Shown piece after piece: positions 51,672 to 59,516 of a stretch of 64,000 bases of DNA (position 1 is its first letter; every line of letters starts with the position of its first letter). The DNA lies in assembly GCF_009728735.1 (NCBI RefSeq), contig NZ_CP024636.1:3413387-3477386 (forward strand), in the 5' to 3' direction. Made by a program: the position numbers and the translations under genes. Below the pieces are notes generated by a model. The model was not told the origin of the DNA, made no database searches, and saw only the letters and a list, made by a program, of their open reading frames with translations. Source of the DNA: Pantoea phytobeneficialis. Its GTDB lineage: Bacteria > Pseudomonadota > Gammaproteobacteria > Enterobacterales > Enterobacteriaceae.

Positions 51672-53387
51672 ATGCGCTTTACGATAATAACGACTAAACC
51701 CGGCCATCAGCCGCCGCAAACTCTTTTTGACTTCTTACCCCCCGGCGGCACCATTGGCCGTGGTGTGGATAACAACCTGGTATTACCCGATGATGACCGA
51801 ACCATTTCCCGGTTACAGGCGATCGTCCATATTTCCGCCGATGGTGAATGTCGCCTGACCAATCGCGGCAATGTTACGCGTGTGCTGCTGAATGATATTC
51901 CGCTGGAACGGGGTCGCCAGGTGGAATTACAGGATGGCGATATTCTGGGCATTGATGATTACCAACTGCTGGTCAACGATATTCACGCGGCACAGCCAGC
52001 CAGCAGCGTGCCAAAACCGGCGGCCAAAGCGGCAATCATCGCGGATGAACCCCCCGCTGTCAGCAGCAACACCGCCGCCATCCCCAGTGAAATCTGGGAT
52101 AGCCTGGCGAAAGAGTTCTCCATTTCTGACGATTTATCGCAACGGAATAAACCAGTACCCGCTTCATCCGAGGCCCATCCGCTGACTGCCCCGGCCGCGG
52201 TTGAGCGCAACCCGGAGGATCCGCTGGCGGCGCTGATTAGCGATGCGCCCCTGGATATCGGACAGCAGCCCACCACCCATAGCCTGTTTGATGAAGGTGA
52301 TGCGTTGTTTGCCGAGGAGAGCATTTTTGACGATGCGACACCCAGTGCGCTGGTGGGGCAGAAACGTGTCGCCGCGCCAACGCCAGTGGAAAACCCAACG
52401 GCAGAGCTGGACCCACTCAGCCTGTTTGGCAGCCAGAACACCCCTGATCCACGCCATCACGATGATCCACTCGGCCTGATGATGGGCGGGGCGGTGCCAC
52501 TGGCACAACCGGAGGTTACGCCAGCAGCAATTATGGAGCCTGAACCTCTGCCAGTGCCGGAGCCAGAACCGGCACCAGAGCCTGAATCAGAACCCGAACC
52601 CGAATCCGCAGACGTCAGCCCGACACCGCTGGAGTATGGTGGCATCACGCTGCCAACCCCGCAGGCGGTGCAGCGTACGCCATCACCTACACCCAAAGGG
52701 CGTCTGCGCATTGATCCGGTGGCTTCCAGCAGTCAGCGTGAAGCCGCCGCGCAAAGCAGCGGTGATGCACTGAAAGGTGAATTACTCGATGCGCTGCTGG
52801 AAGGGATGGGCTTACAGGATTTGCAGCCCACGCCACAGTTCGATCGCGACCAGATGCGCCAGTTCGGCCAGATGCTGAGCATGTTCTCACAAGGCACGGT
52901 GGCGTTACTCTCTTCACGCTCGATTCTCAAGCGTGGCGTGAAAGCCGATATGACGGTGATCCTCGACGATGCCAACAACCCGTTCAAACTGCTGCCGTCG
53001 GGCAAAACCGTGCTGATGCAGATGTTTGGCAGTCGGATGCCCGGATTTATGCCGCCACGCCAGGCTGTGCGTGATGCACTGATCGACCTTCAGGCGCATC
53101 AGTTGGGGATGATTGCCGGTATCCGCGCCATCATCGCGTCAATGCTGCAATCCTTTAACCCGGACCAGTTAGAAGAGGAAGCGCGTGAGGCGGGTTCCGT
53201 GTCTCGTCTGGCACTGCCCGGCAGTCGTAAGGCGGCATTGTGGGAGCATTTTGTTGAGCGCTACGGCGAAACCGCTGGTGAGATAGAAGACGACTTCCAC
53301 ACCCTGTTTGGCGAAGCCTTCCTGCACGCCTATGACATGGAAGTTAATCAGTACAAAGATTCACAAACCCACACGGATGACGCATGA
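51672..53387 (+). CDS. tagH: T6SS FHA-domain protein (Fha/TagH)
   Basis: A 571-residue protein with an N-terminal FHA domain (about 20-95: GTIGRGVDNNLVLPDDDRTISRLQ, whose GRGxxN and SRxQ motifs bind phosphothreonine), a long Pro/Glu/Ala-rich middle (about 110-350, with a run of alternating Pro-Glu) and a conserved C-terminal TagH domain (about 370-560: LLDALLEGMGLQDL, MFGSRMPGFMPP). In Pseudomonas Fha1 is phosphorylated by PpkA to start assembly. It overlaps pppA by four bases, supporting joint regulation. Confidence 0.92.
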   Translation: MRFTIITTKPGHQPPQTLFDFLPPGGTIGRGVDNNLVLPDDDRTISRLQAIVHISADGECRLTNRGNVTRVLLNDIPLERGRQVELQDGDILGIDDYQLLVNDIHAAQPASSVPKPAAKAAIIADEPPAVSSNTAAIPSEIWDSLAKEFSISDDLSQRNKPVPASSEAHPLTAPAAVERNPEDPLAALISDAPLDIGQQPTTHSLFDEGDALFAEESIFDDATPSALVGQKRVAAPTPVENPTAELDPLSLFGSQNTPDPRHHDDPLGLMMGGAVPLAQPEVTPAAIMEPEPLPVPEPEPAPEPESEPEPESADVSPTPLEYGGITLPTPQAVQRTPSPTPKGRLRIDPVASSSQREAAAQSSGDALKGELLDALLEGMGLQDLQPTPQFDRDQMRQFGQMLSMFSQGTVALLSSRSILKRGVKADMTVILDDANNPFKLLPSGKTVLMQMFGSRMPGFMPPRQAVRDALIDLQAHQLGMIAGIRAIIASMLQSFNPDQLEEEAREAGSVSRLALPGSRKAALWEHFVERYGETAGEIEDDFHTLFGEAFLHAYDMEVNQYKDSQTHTDDA

Positions 53388-54175
53388 ATATCACTATTGC
53401 TTCCACGTCGAATCAGGGCGACCGCGCCAGCAATCAGGATCAGACCGGTGAGATCATCGGTGAACGCTCAGCCTGCTTTGTCGTCTGTGACGGCGTGGCC
53501 GGTTTCCCTGGCGGAGATGTCGCCGCCACCATCGCCCGCAGCAGCTTGATGGAGACGTTTAACGGCGAAACCCATCTGAATGCGCAGTCGATTCGTAATT
53601 ATGTCAATCACGCCAATCAGGCTATCCGTCAGCAACAGAAGGCGAGCAGCGAGCACCGCCGAATGGGTACCACGCTGGTAAGCCTGTTTATCGACCGTGA
53701 TTACGAGCTGGCTTACTGGGCGCATGCCGGGGACAGCCGGCTCTATCTGTTTCGGCGCGGTTATCTCTATCACGTCACCACCGATCACAGCCTGGTACAA
53801 CAAATGAAGGATGCCGGGCACCAGACTGAAGGCATCAACACCAACCTGCTTTATTTTGCCCTCGGCATGGGCGATGAGCAGCGCGATGCCAGCTACAGCG
53901 ATGTGGTGGAGATTGAAGACGGTGACGCCTTTCTCCTTTGCACCGACGGTTTCTGGCATGGCGTCTCGCTGGAGCAGATGCAGCAATCGTTGCATATGGT
54001 CAACACGCCGCAGGAGTGGCTCACGTTGATGCAACAAATCATTAAAAACGATCAACCGTCCAACGGTCAGCAGGACAATTTCAGTGCGCTGGCCGTGTGG
54101 GTCGGTTCGCCTCAGGACACCACCTTACTGCACTCGCTTTCTGATGCGGCGCAGTTCTTCCCTCTTCGCGATTGA
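53384..54175 (+). CDS. pppA: PP2C-type protein phosphatase PppA
   Basis: A 263-residue PPM/PP2C serine/threonine phosphatase. Metal-binding acidic motifs are visible: SNQDQTGE (about 17-24), VCDGVAGFPGG (about 35-45), AHAGDSRLYLF (about 110-120), LLCTDGFWHG (about 182-191) and QQDNFSALAV (about 228-237). In T6SS clusters PppA dephosphorylates the FHA protein and switches the system off, opposing PpkA. The start overlaps the FHA gene by four bases. Confidence 0.93.
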   Translation: MNITIASTSNQGDRASNQDQTGEIIGERSACFVVCDGVAGFPGGDVAATIARSSLMETFNGETHLNAQSIRNYVNHANQAIRQQQKASSEHRRMGTTLVSLFIDRDYELAYWAHAGDSRLYLFRRGYLYHVTTDHSLVQQMKDAGHQTEGINTNLLYFALGMGDEQRDASYSDVVEIEDGDAFLLCTDGFWHGVSLEQMQQSLHMVNTPQEWLTLMQQIIKNDQPSNGQQDNFSALAVWVGSPQDTTLLHSLSDAAQFFPLRD

Positions 54176-54185
54176 GAACGCCAAC

Positions 54186-55145
54186 ATGAAATATGGATTA
54201 CTGGGACTGGCGGCGTTGCTGCTGAGTACGCAGGCTATGGCCGAGAACTACCGCATTGTGCAGTCCCCGACACAGAAACTGGATGTGTGGATTGATGACG
54301 TAAAAGATAACCAACTGGCGAGCTGGTGTCAGAAGAGTGTGAACCTGCGCATTGTCACCAAAGGGGAAAAAAGTGCCACGGTGCTGGATAGCTTTCTGCC
54401 GCGTGTTGCCGGGTTGATGGCGTCGCAGTGTAAAGCGCTGCAACAGCTGCACTGGCAATTGCAGGATGCGGATGGCAATGCGCTGGCCGAAGGGAATGCT
54501 GAGCGGGAGCAAAACTGGCAACCGGTTGTCACGCCGCCACCACAAGCGGCCGTCCCGGCACCTGCGGCTCCGGCGATCAGTTCGCCACCCGCCGACACTA
54601 CCCCCTGGCAGCAATTTAGCCTGCTGGATGGGTGCCACTTCCGTACCTGGTGGCAGCAACCGGCGCAATCCAGCGCCATCTTTGTACCGTCGAAGCAGGG
54701 CCTGGTATGCGGTCAGGATGGCTGGTTAAGCGGCCACAGCACCCTGACGCAGATGGGTCGCGGTGCGCCAAAGTCGGTCGACGTCACTTTTGTACAGGGT
54801 TTTCCGATTGCCGGATTAAGCAGCGGGCAACCCGCCAGCGAGCTGACCATTACCACCGTAAACCGTGAACGGATGGTGCTGGCGAATGAGAAATCGCCGG
54901 AAAGCTGGTTGGTGCTGCCATTCAGCGCACAGTTTAACGGCTGGCTGGCACCGGAGCAGGTGGTGGTGCAGATGCCCGCCAGCGAAGCCGCTGATGAAAG
55001 CGCGCTGCGCGCCCGTTTACAGGAAGTACGCAAAGTCTGGTCGCCCTGGTTACACAGTGCCGCGCCGCTGAAAGTCGAGCTGGTGGAGCAGCTGCACCCG
55101 GAGCTGCAAGATCCAGCTGCTGCCGCTTACCGCACCCTTAACTAA
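54186..55145 (+). CDS. T6SS-associated periplasmic protein of unknown function
   Basis: A 319-residue protein with a Sec signal peptide (1-19, ending AMA-EN). The mature part has about 110 residues with two cysteines (in SWCQKS and SQCKALQ), a Pro/Ala linker (about 118-140), then a C-terminal domain with two more cysteines (DGCHFRTW and GLVCGQDG). I recognise no catalytic motif and do not know the family. It lies between pppA and tagJ, so it is probably a cluster-specific accessory or sensor in the periplasm. ATG at 54186 gives the signal peptide; the longer frame does not. Confidence 0.75.
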   Translation: MKYGLLGLAALLLSTQAMAENYRIVQSPTQKLDVWIDDVKDNQLASWCQKSVNLRIVTKGEKSATVLDSFLPRVAGLMASQCKALQQLHWQLQDADGNALAEGNAEREQNWQPVVTPPPQAAVPAPAAPAISSPPADTTPWQQFSLLDGCHFRTWWQQPAQSSAIFVPSKQGLVCGQDGWLSGHSTLTQMGRGAPKSVDVTFVQGFPIAGLSSGQPASELTITTVNRERMVLANEKSPESWLVLPFSAQFNGWLAPEQVVVQMPASEAADESALRARLQEVRKVWSPWLHSAAPLKVELVEQLHPELQDPAAAAYRTLN

Positions 55146-55161
55146 CGCAAAAGGAGTTTGC

Positions 55162-55989
55162 ATGGAGTCGTTACAACAACGTCTGGCAACTGCATCACTG
55201 GCGGATAATCTGGCGCAGATTACGGCGCAAATCCAGGCTAATCCAGCCGATGCCGATCTGCGCGCCGCTTTTGTCCAACTGCTGTGTCTGGCGGGCAACT
55301 GGGGACGCGCGCAGACGCAGTTGCCATCCTGGCTGGCGCTCACCCCCCAGGCGCAGCCGACCATCACCTTGCTCCAGCAGGCGATTGCCGGGGAACAGCA
55401 GCGTGCAGCGGTGTTGCGCGGTGAAGCGCAGCCGCAGTTGCCGGGCAGTGCCTGGCCGTGGTGCGAAACCCTGCTGGCGGCGTTGCAGGCCGAAGTCACG
55501 GGTGACGCGGCACGCGGTGCCGAGTTGCGGCAACAGGCGCTGGACGATGCGCAGGCCAATCCCGGCACTCTGGAGCAGCAGGATCAGCAGGTGGCGTTTT
55601 CATGGCTGATGGATGGCGACAGCCGTTTCGGTCCGGTGTGTGAGGCCATCGTCAATGGGCGTTATTACTGGGTGCCGTTTGCCGCCATCCGTGAAATGCA
55701 GTTCCAGCCACCGGCCAGCGTCACGGATTTGGTGTGGCGTCATACGTTGATCCAACTGGTAGATGGCAGCGAACAGGTGTGTCAGATTCCGCTGCGCTAT
55801 CCCTTACCGGTACAGGCCGAAGAACGTTGGCTGCGTGGCAGCGTTACCGAATGGCAGCCGCTGGGCCACGATGAAAGCCAGTTTATCGGCCTTGGTCAGA
55901 AAGTCTGGTTGAGCGACAACGCGGAGTTCTCGCTGCTGGCCCTTCAGCGCCTGACCTTTAACGACATCGGGCCAGATCATGAGTCGTGA
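55162..55989 (+). CDS. tagJ: T6SS accessory protein TagJ (ImpE/SciE)
   Basis: A 275-residue ImpE-family protein. The N-terminal half is helical and TPR-like (ANPADADLRAAFVQLLCLAGNWGRAQTQL-like repeats, recognised by ADLRAAFVQLLCL); the C-terminal half is a beta domain (RYYWVPFAAIREMQFQPP, seen as YYWVPFAAI). In Pseudomonas the homologue HsiE1 binds the sheath subunit TssB. The end overlaps tssE by 11 bases. Confidence 0.9.
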   Translation: MESLQQRLATASLADNLAQITAQIQANPADADLRAAFVQLLCLAGNWGRAQTQLPSWLALTPQAQPTITLLQQAIAGEQQRAAVLRGEAQPQLPGSAWPWCETLLAALQAEVTGDAARGAELRQQALDDAQANPGTLEQQDQQVAFSWLMDGDSRFGPVCEAIVNGRYYWVPFAAIREMQFQPPASVTDLVWRHTLIQLVDGSEQVCQIPLRYPLPVQAEERWLRGSVTEWQPLGHDESQFIGLGQKVWLSDNAEFSLLALQRLTFNDIGPDHES

Positions 55990-56539
55990 TGACGGCTACG
56001 CCCAACTGCATGGGGGGTATCGTGCGCGTAAAAATCGCGACACGCTGACCTCACGCGACAAGTTGCAATCCTCGCTGCTGGATCGTCTGACGGACGATGC
56101 ACCGGACAAACGTAGCGAGCCGGGTAATAGCGTGCTGATCACCCACAGCACCCTGCGTCGCCATGTACTGCGCGACTTGCAGTGGCTGTTTAACACCATC
56201 AACAACGAAGCACAGCAGGATCTCAGCCCGTATGGCGAGGTACAACGTTCGGTGTGGAATTTCGGTGTGGCACCGCTGGCCGGACAAAATATGTCAGATA
56301 TCGAATGGCAGGACATCCAGCGCAAAATGACCAACGCCATTTTGCATTTTGAACCGCGCATTCTGCCGCAGGGCTTGCAGGTGCGTTGCGTCAGCGATCT
56401 GACCGCGCTTGACCTGCACAACGTGTTGTCGATTGAGATCAAAGGGCGTCTGTGGTGCGTACCGTATCCGCTGGAGTTTCTGTTTCGCACCGAGGTTGAT
56501 CTGGAGAATGGTCATTTCGAATTACAGGATGCGGGGTAA
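55979..56539 (+). CDS. tssE: T6SS baseplate protein TssE
   Basis: A 186-residue gp25-like protein. The family core is in the C-terminal half: the segments SVWNFGVAPLAGQ and NAILHFEPRILPQGLQV match the gp25/lysozyme-like baseplate wedge fold, and an N-terminal charged tail (1-40) precedes LQSSLLDRL. It joins TssF and TssG to form the wedge and starts sheath polymerisation. It starts within tagJ and its stop lies two bases before tssF. Confidence 0.92.
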   Translation: MSRDDGYAQLHGGYRARKNRDTLTSRDKLQSSLLDRLTDDAPDKRSEPGNSVLITHSTLRRHVLRDLQWLFNTINNEAQQDLSPYGEVQRSVWNFGVAPLAGQNMSDIEWQDIQRKMTNAILHFEPRILPQGLQVRCVSDLTALDLHNVLSIEIKGRLWCVPYPLEFLFRTEVDLENGHFELQDAG

Positions 56540-56541
56540 TC

Positions 56542-58416
56542 ATGGACAGCAAACTACTCGACTACTACAACCGCGAACTGGCTTATCTGCGTGAGATGGG
56601 CGCAGAGTTTGCCGAACGTTATCCCAAAGTGGCAGGACGGCTGGGGATGCGCGGCATTGATATCGCCGATCCCTACGTTGAGCGACTGATGGAAGGCTTT
56701 GCGTTTCTCACCTCGCGCGTTCAACTGAAAATGGATGCCGAGTTTCCGCGCTTTTCACAACGACTGCTGGAGATGATCGCGCCGGGTTATTTAGCGCCGA
56801 CACCCTCGATGGCGATAGCGCAACTGACGCCGGATAGCCGCAAAGGGGACATCAGCAACGGTTTTCTGGTGCCGCGTGGCACCATGATGGAGAGCCAGAG
56901 CCTGAAAAAATCGGGCGTCACCTGTAGTTACACCACGGCACATGACGTGATGCTGCATCCGCTGCGCATCAGCGATGTGGCGCTGGGTGGCGTACCTGGT
57001 GATATCCCACTCGGTGAGCTGAAGTTAAGCGGTCTGGGAGCGGCCAGCGCGTTGCGTATCCGCATTGAGTGTGAAGGGGTGGCCTCGCTCAGCCAACTGA
57101 CGCTGGATGAGTTGATGCTCTACCTCAGCGGGCCGGATATTCAGGCGCTGAAGTTACTGGAGTTGCTGATGCAGCACCGTGTTGGCATGGTGCTGCAATC
57201 GGTGGAACCGCAGCCGCAACGTCAGGTGCTGACCGATAACGCGCTGCAACAACAAGGCTTTGCACCGGAGCAGGCGCTGCTGCCGGATGATCTGCGTAAC
57301 TTCGACGGCTACCGTTTGTTGCAGGAGTATTTTGCCTTTCCAGCCCGCTTCCAGTTTATCAGTCTGCATCAGCTGGCCACGTTCCTGCCGCGCTGTGACA
57401 AAGCCACCGCGTTTGACATCATCATCCTGCTGGATAAAGCCGATGCGGATCTGGAAAGCGTGGTCGATCGCAGTCATCTGGCGCTGCACTGCACCCCGGT
57501 GATTAACCTGTTTCCGAAAATGGCAGAACGGCTGAAAGTCAGCGACAGCCAGCATGAATACCATCTGGTGGTGGATAATATCCGCCCGCTGGATTACGAA
57601 GTGCATTCGGTGCAACGTCTGTTTGCTACCGTGGCAGGGCAGCGCGAGGAGCAGGTGTTTCGCCCCTTCTGGAGCACCTTCAGCCCGGATCAGGGTGACT
57701 ACGGTGCCTATTTTTCTCTGCGCCGTGAGCAGCGCACCCTGTCGGAACATGCGCAACGCTACGGCACCCGGACCGGTTATATCGGCTCCGAAGTGTTTCT
57801 CTCGCTGGTGGACGAACACCACACGCCGTGGCGTGACGAGATGCGTTACCTCTCCGCCGAGGTGATGTGTACCAGCCGCGATTTGCCGTTGATGTTGCTG
57901 CAACAGGAGCAGGGTAATTTCGTGATGCCGGATTCGATCCCGGTGAGCCAGCTGACATTGTGTAAAGGGCCGACGCCGCCGCGTCCGGCGCTGGCGGAAG
58001 GATTATCCTCCTGGCGGCTGATCAGCCATCTGCAAATGAACTACCTCAGCCTGATGGACAGCGCCGATGGTGAGGGGGCCAGCGCCTTACGCCAGCTACT
58101 GAGCCTGTACGCCAACCTGGCGGAAGCGCCAGTGGCGCGCCAGATCGAAGGTATTCGCCATTGCCAGCTCAGCGCGGTACATCGCCGAGTGCCGGAACCG
58201 GGACCGGTAGTGTTTGCGCGTGGGGTCAGCATTGCGCTGGAGGTGGATGAACAGGTGTTCTCCGGGGCCAGTCCGTGGCTGTTCGGTAGCGTACTGGAAC
58301 GTGTCTTCGCGCGGCTGGTGGCGCTGAACAGCTTTACCGAACTCACCCTCAGCAGCCAGCAACGCGGCGAAGTCGGTTACTGGCCGCCACGTATGGGCCA
58401 GAAGGCGTTGTTATGA
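56542..58416 (+). CDS. tssF: T6SS baseplate protein TssF
   Basis: A 624-residue TssF (ImpG/VasA). The N-terminal YYNRELAYLREMGAEFA (about 7-23) and the following PKVAGRLGM are diagnostic. The C-terminal FARLVALNSFTELTL is also typical. It is a major baseplate wedge component around the VgrG hub. It overlaps tssG by four bases (ATGA), so the two are made together. Confidence 0.95.
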   Translation: MDSKLLDYYNRELAYLREMGAEFAERYPKVAGRLGMRGIDIADPYVERLMEGFAFLTSRVQLKMDAEFPRFSQRLLEMIAPGYLAPTPSMAIAQLTPDSRKGDISNGFLVPRGTMMESQSLKKSGVTCSYTTAHDVMLHPLRISDVALGGVPGDIPLGELKLSGLGAASALRIRIECEGVASLSQLTLDELMLYLSGPDIQALKLLELLMQHRVGMVLQSVEPQPQRQVLTDNALQQQGFAPEQALLPDDLRNFDGYRLLQEYFAFPARFQFISLHQLATFLPRCDKATAFDIIILLDKADADLESVVDRSHLALHCTPVINLFPKMAERLKVSDSQHEYHLVVDNIRPLDYEVHSVQRLFATVAGQREEQVFRPFWSTFSPDQGDYGAYFSLRREQRTLSEHAQRYGTRTGYIGSEVFLSLVDEHHTPWRDEMRYLSAEVMCTSRDLPLMLLQQEQGNFVMPDSIPVSQLTLCKGPTPPRPALAEGLSSWRLISHLQMNYLSLMDSADGEGASALRQLLSLYANLAEAPVARQIEGIRHCQLSAVHRRVPEPGPVVFARGVSIALEVDEQVFSGASPWLFGSVLERVFARLVALNSFTELTLSSQQRGEVGYWPPRMGQKALL

Positions 58417-59462
58417 GTGAGGGCGCACAAATTATCCCGTTGTCGCGTGCCAGCCGTTTGCCAGATGATTTCTGGTCAGCGGTGATGGCGGCACCGTGGC
58501 GCTACGATCTGTTCCAGCTGCTGCGTCGGATCAATGCGCAGAGCGGCCAGCGTTATGCGCTGGGACGTGCACCGCTACCGAAGTTCGAAACGGTGCGCAT
58601 CGGGCAAAAACCTTTCCTGACCTTCGCACCCGCGACCCTCGCCGGGGTGCGTGAGCGTGAGACGGATGGCCGTCATGCTATCTCTATCTACAGTTTTGGC
58701 CTGTTTGGTCCAAATGGTCCACTGCCTACGCATCTGACCGAGTATGTGCGTGAACGTATCGACCACCATCAGGATCACAGTCTGGCGGCGTTTGCCGACC
58801 TGTTTCATCATCGTGCCACCTTGCTGTTTTATCGCGCCTGGGCGGATGCGCAGCCGACGGCTTCTCTCGATCGCGGCGACGACCAACGTTTTCAGGACTA
58901 TCTGGCCTGTCTGGCCGGGATTGGTTTTCCGGCACAGCAACAGGCCAGCTCGCTCAGCCTGCATGCGCGCCTGATGCTGGTGGGGCACCTCAGCCGGCAT
59001 GGGCACGATGCCGAAGGGCTGGTGCGGATTCTGCGCCTTTACTTTGGCATCCCGGTCAGGCTGGAGCAGAACCAGCCACAGTGGCTGACGCTGGATAGCC
59101 GCGATCAGGCACGTCTGGCGGCCGGACGACATATGCCGCGTTTGGGCGAGTCCGCGTTTCTCGGTGTGGCAGTGCGCGATGTGCAGCACCGTTTCCGCCT
59201 GCGGCTGGGTCCCCTCACGGCAGAACAGTACGCGCACTTCCTGCCCGATGCGCGTGGGGCCTGTGAAGTTCGCGACTGGGTACGGCACTACCTCGGCATT
59301 GAAATGCAGTGGGATCTCAGCCTGATCCTCGCCGCTGACGAGGTCAAGGGCACGACCCTGGGGGGCAATGCCCGGTTGGGTTACACCAGTTGGCTGGGGC
59401 AGCCGGCACAGCCTGTCGATCGTGAAGATTTCGTTTTTGAAGTTGAGGCTACCGCACGGTAG
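58413..59462 (+). CDS. tssG: T6SS baseplate protein TssG
   Basis: A 349-residue TssG (ImpH/VasB). It shows PWRYDLFQLLRRINA (about 29-43), FGLFGPNGPLPTHLTEYVRER (about 93-113; key part GPNGPLPTHLTEY), and GRLGESAFLG-like RLGESAFLG, all family signatures. It partners TssF (1:2 ratio) in the wedge and contacts TssK. It lies immediately behind tssF and 54 bases before clpV. Confidence 0.94.
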   Translation: MSEGAQIIPLSRASRLPDDFWSAVMAAPWRYDLFQLLRRINAQSGQRYALGRAPLPKFETVRIGQKPFLTFAPATLAGVRERETDGRHAISIYSFGLFGPNGPLPTHLTEYVRERIDHHQDHSLAAFADLFHHRATLLFYRAWADAQPTASLDRGDDQRFQDYLACLAGIGFPAQQQASSLSLHARLMLVGHLSRHGHDAEGLVRILRLYFGIPVRLEQNQPQWLTLDSRDQARLAAGRHMPRLGESAFLGVAVRDVQHRFRLRLGPLTAEQYAHFLPDARGACEVRDWVRHYLGIEMQWDLSLILAADEVKGTTLGGNARLGYTSWLGQPAQPVDREDFVFEVEATAR

Positions 59463-59516
59463 CCCCATCGCCTTTTCCTGTCACATAGCCTGCTTCTTCT
59501 ATTACAGAGATTCGAT

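Noticed and set aside
52540..52610. Tandem repeat or CRISPR-like signal in the Pro-Glu stretch of the FHA protein gene
   Set aside because: It is a coding low-complexity linker (alternating Pro and Glu codons) without constant spacers; no CRISPR array was seen anywhere in the window.
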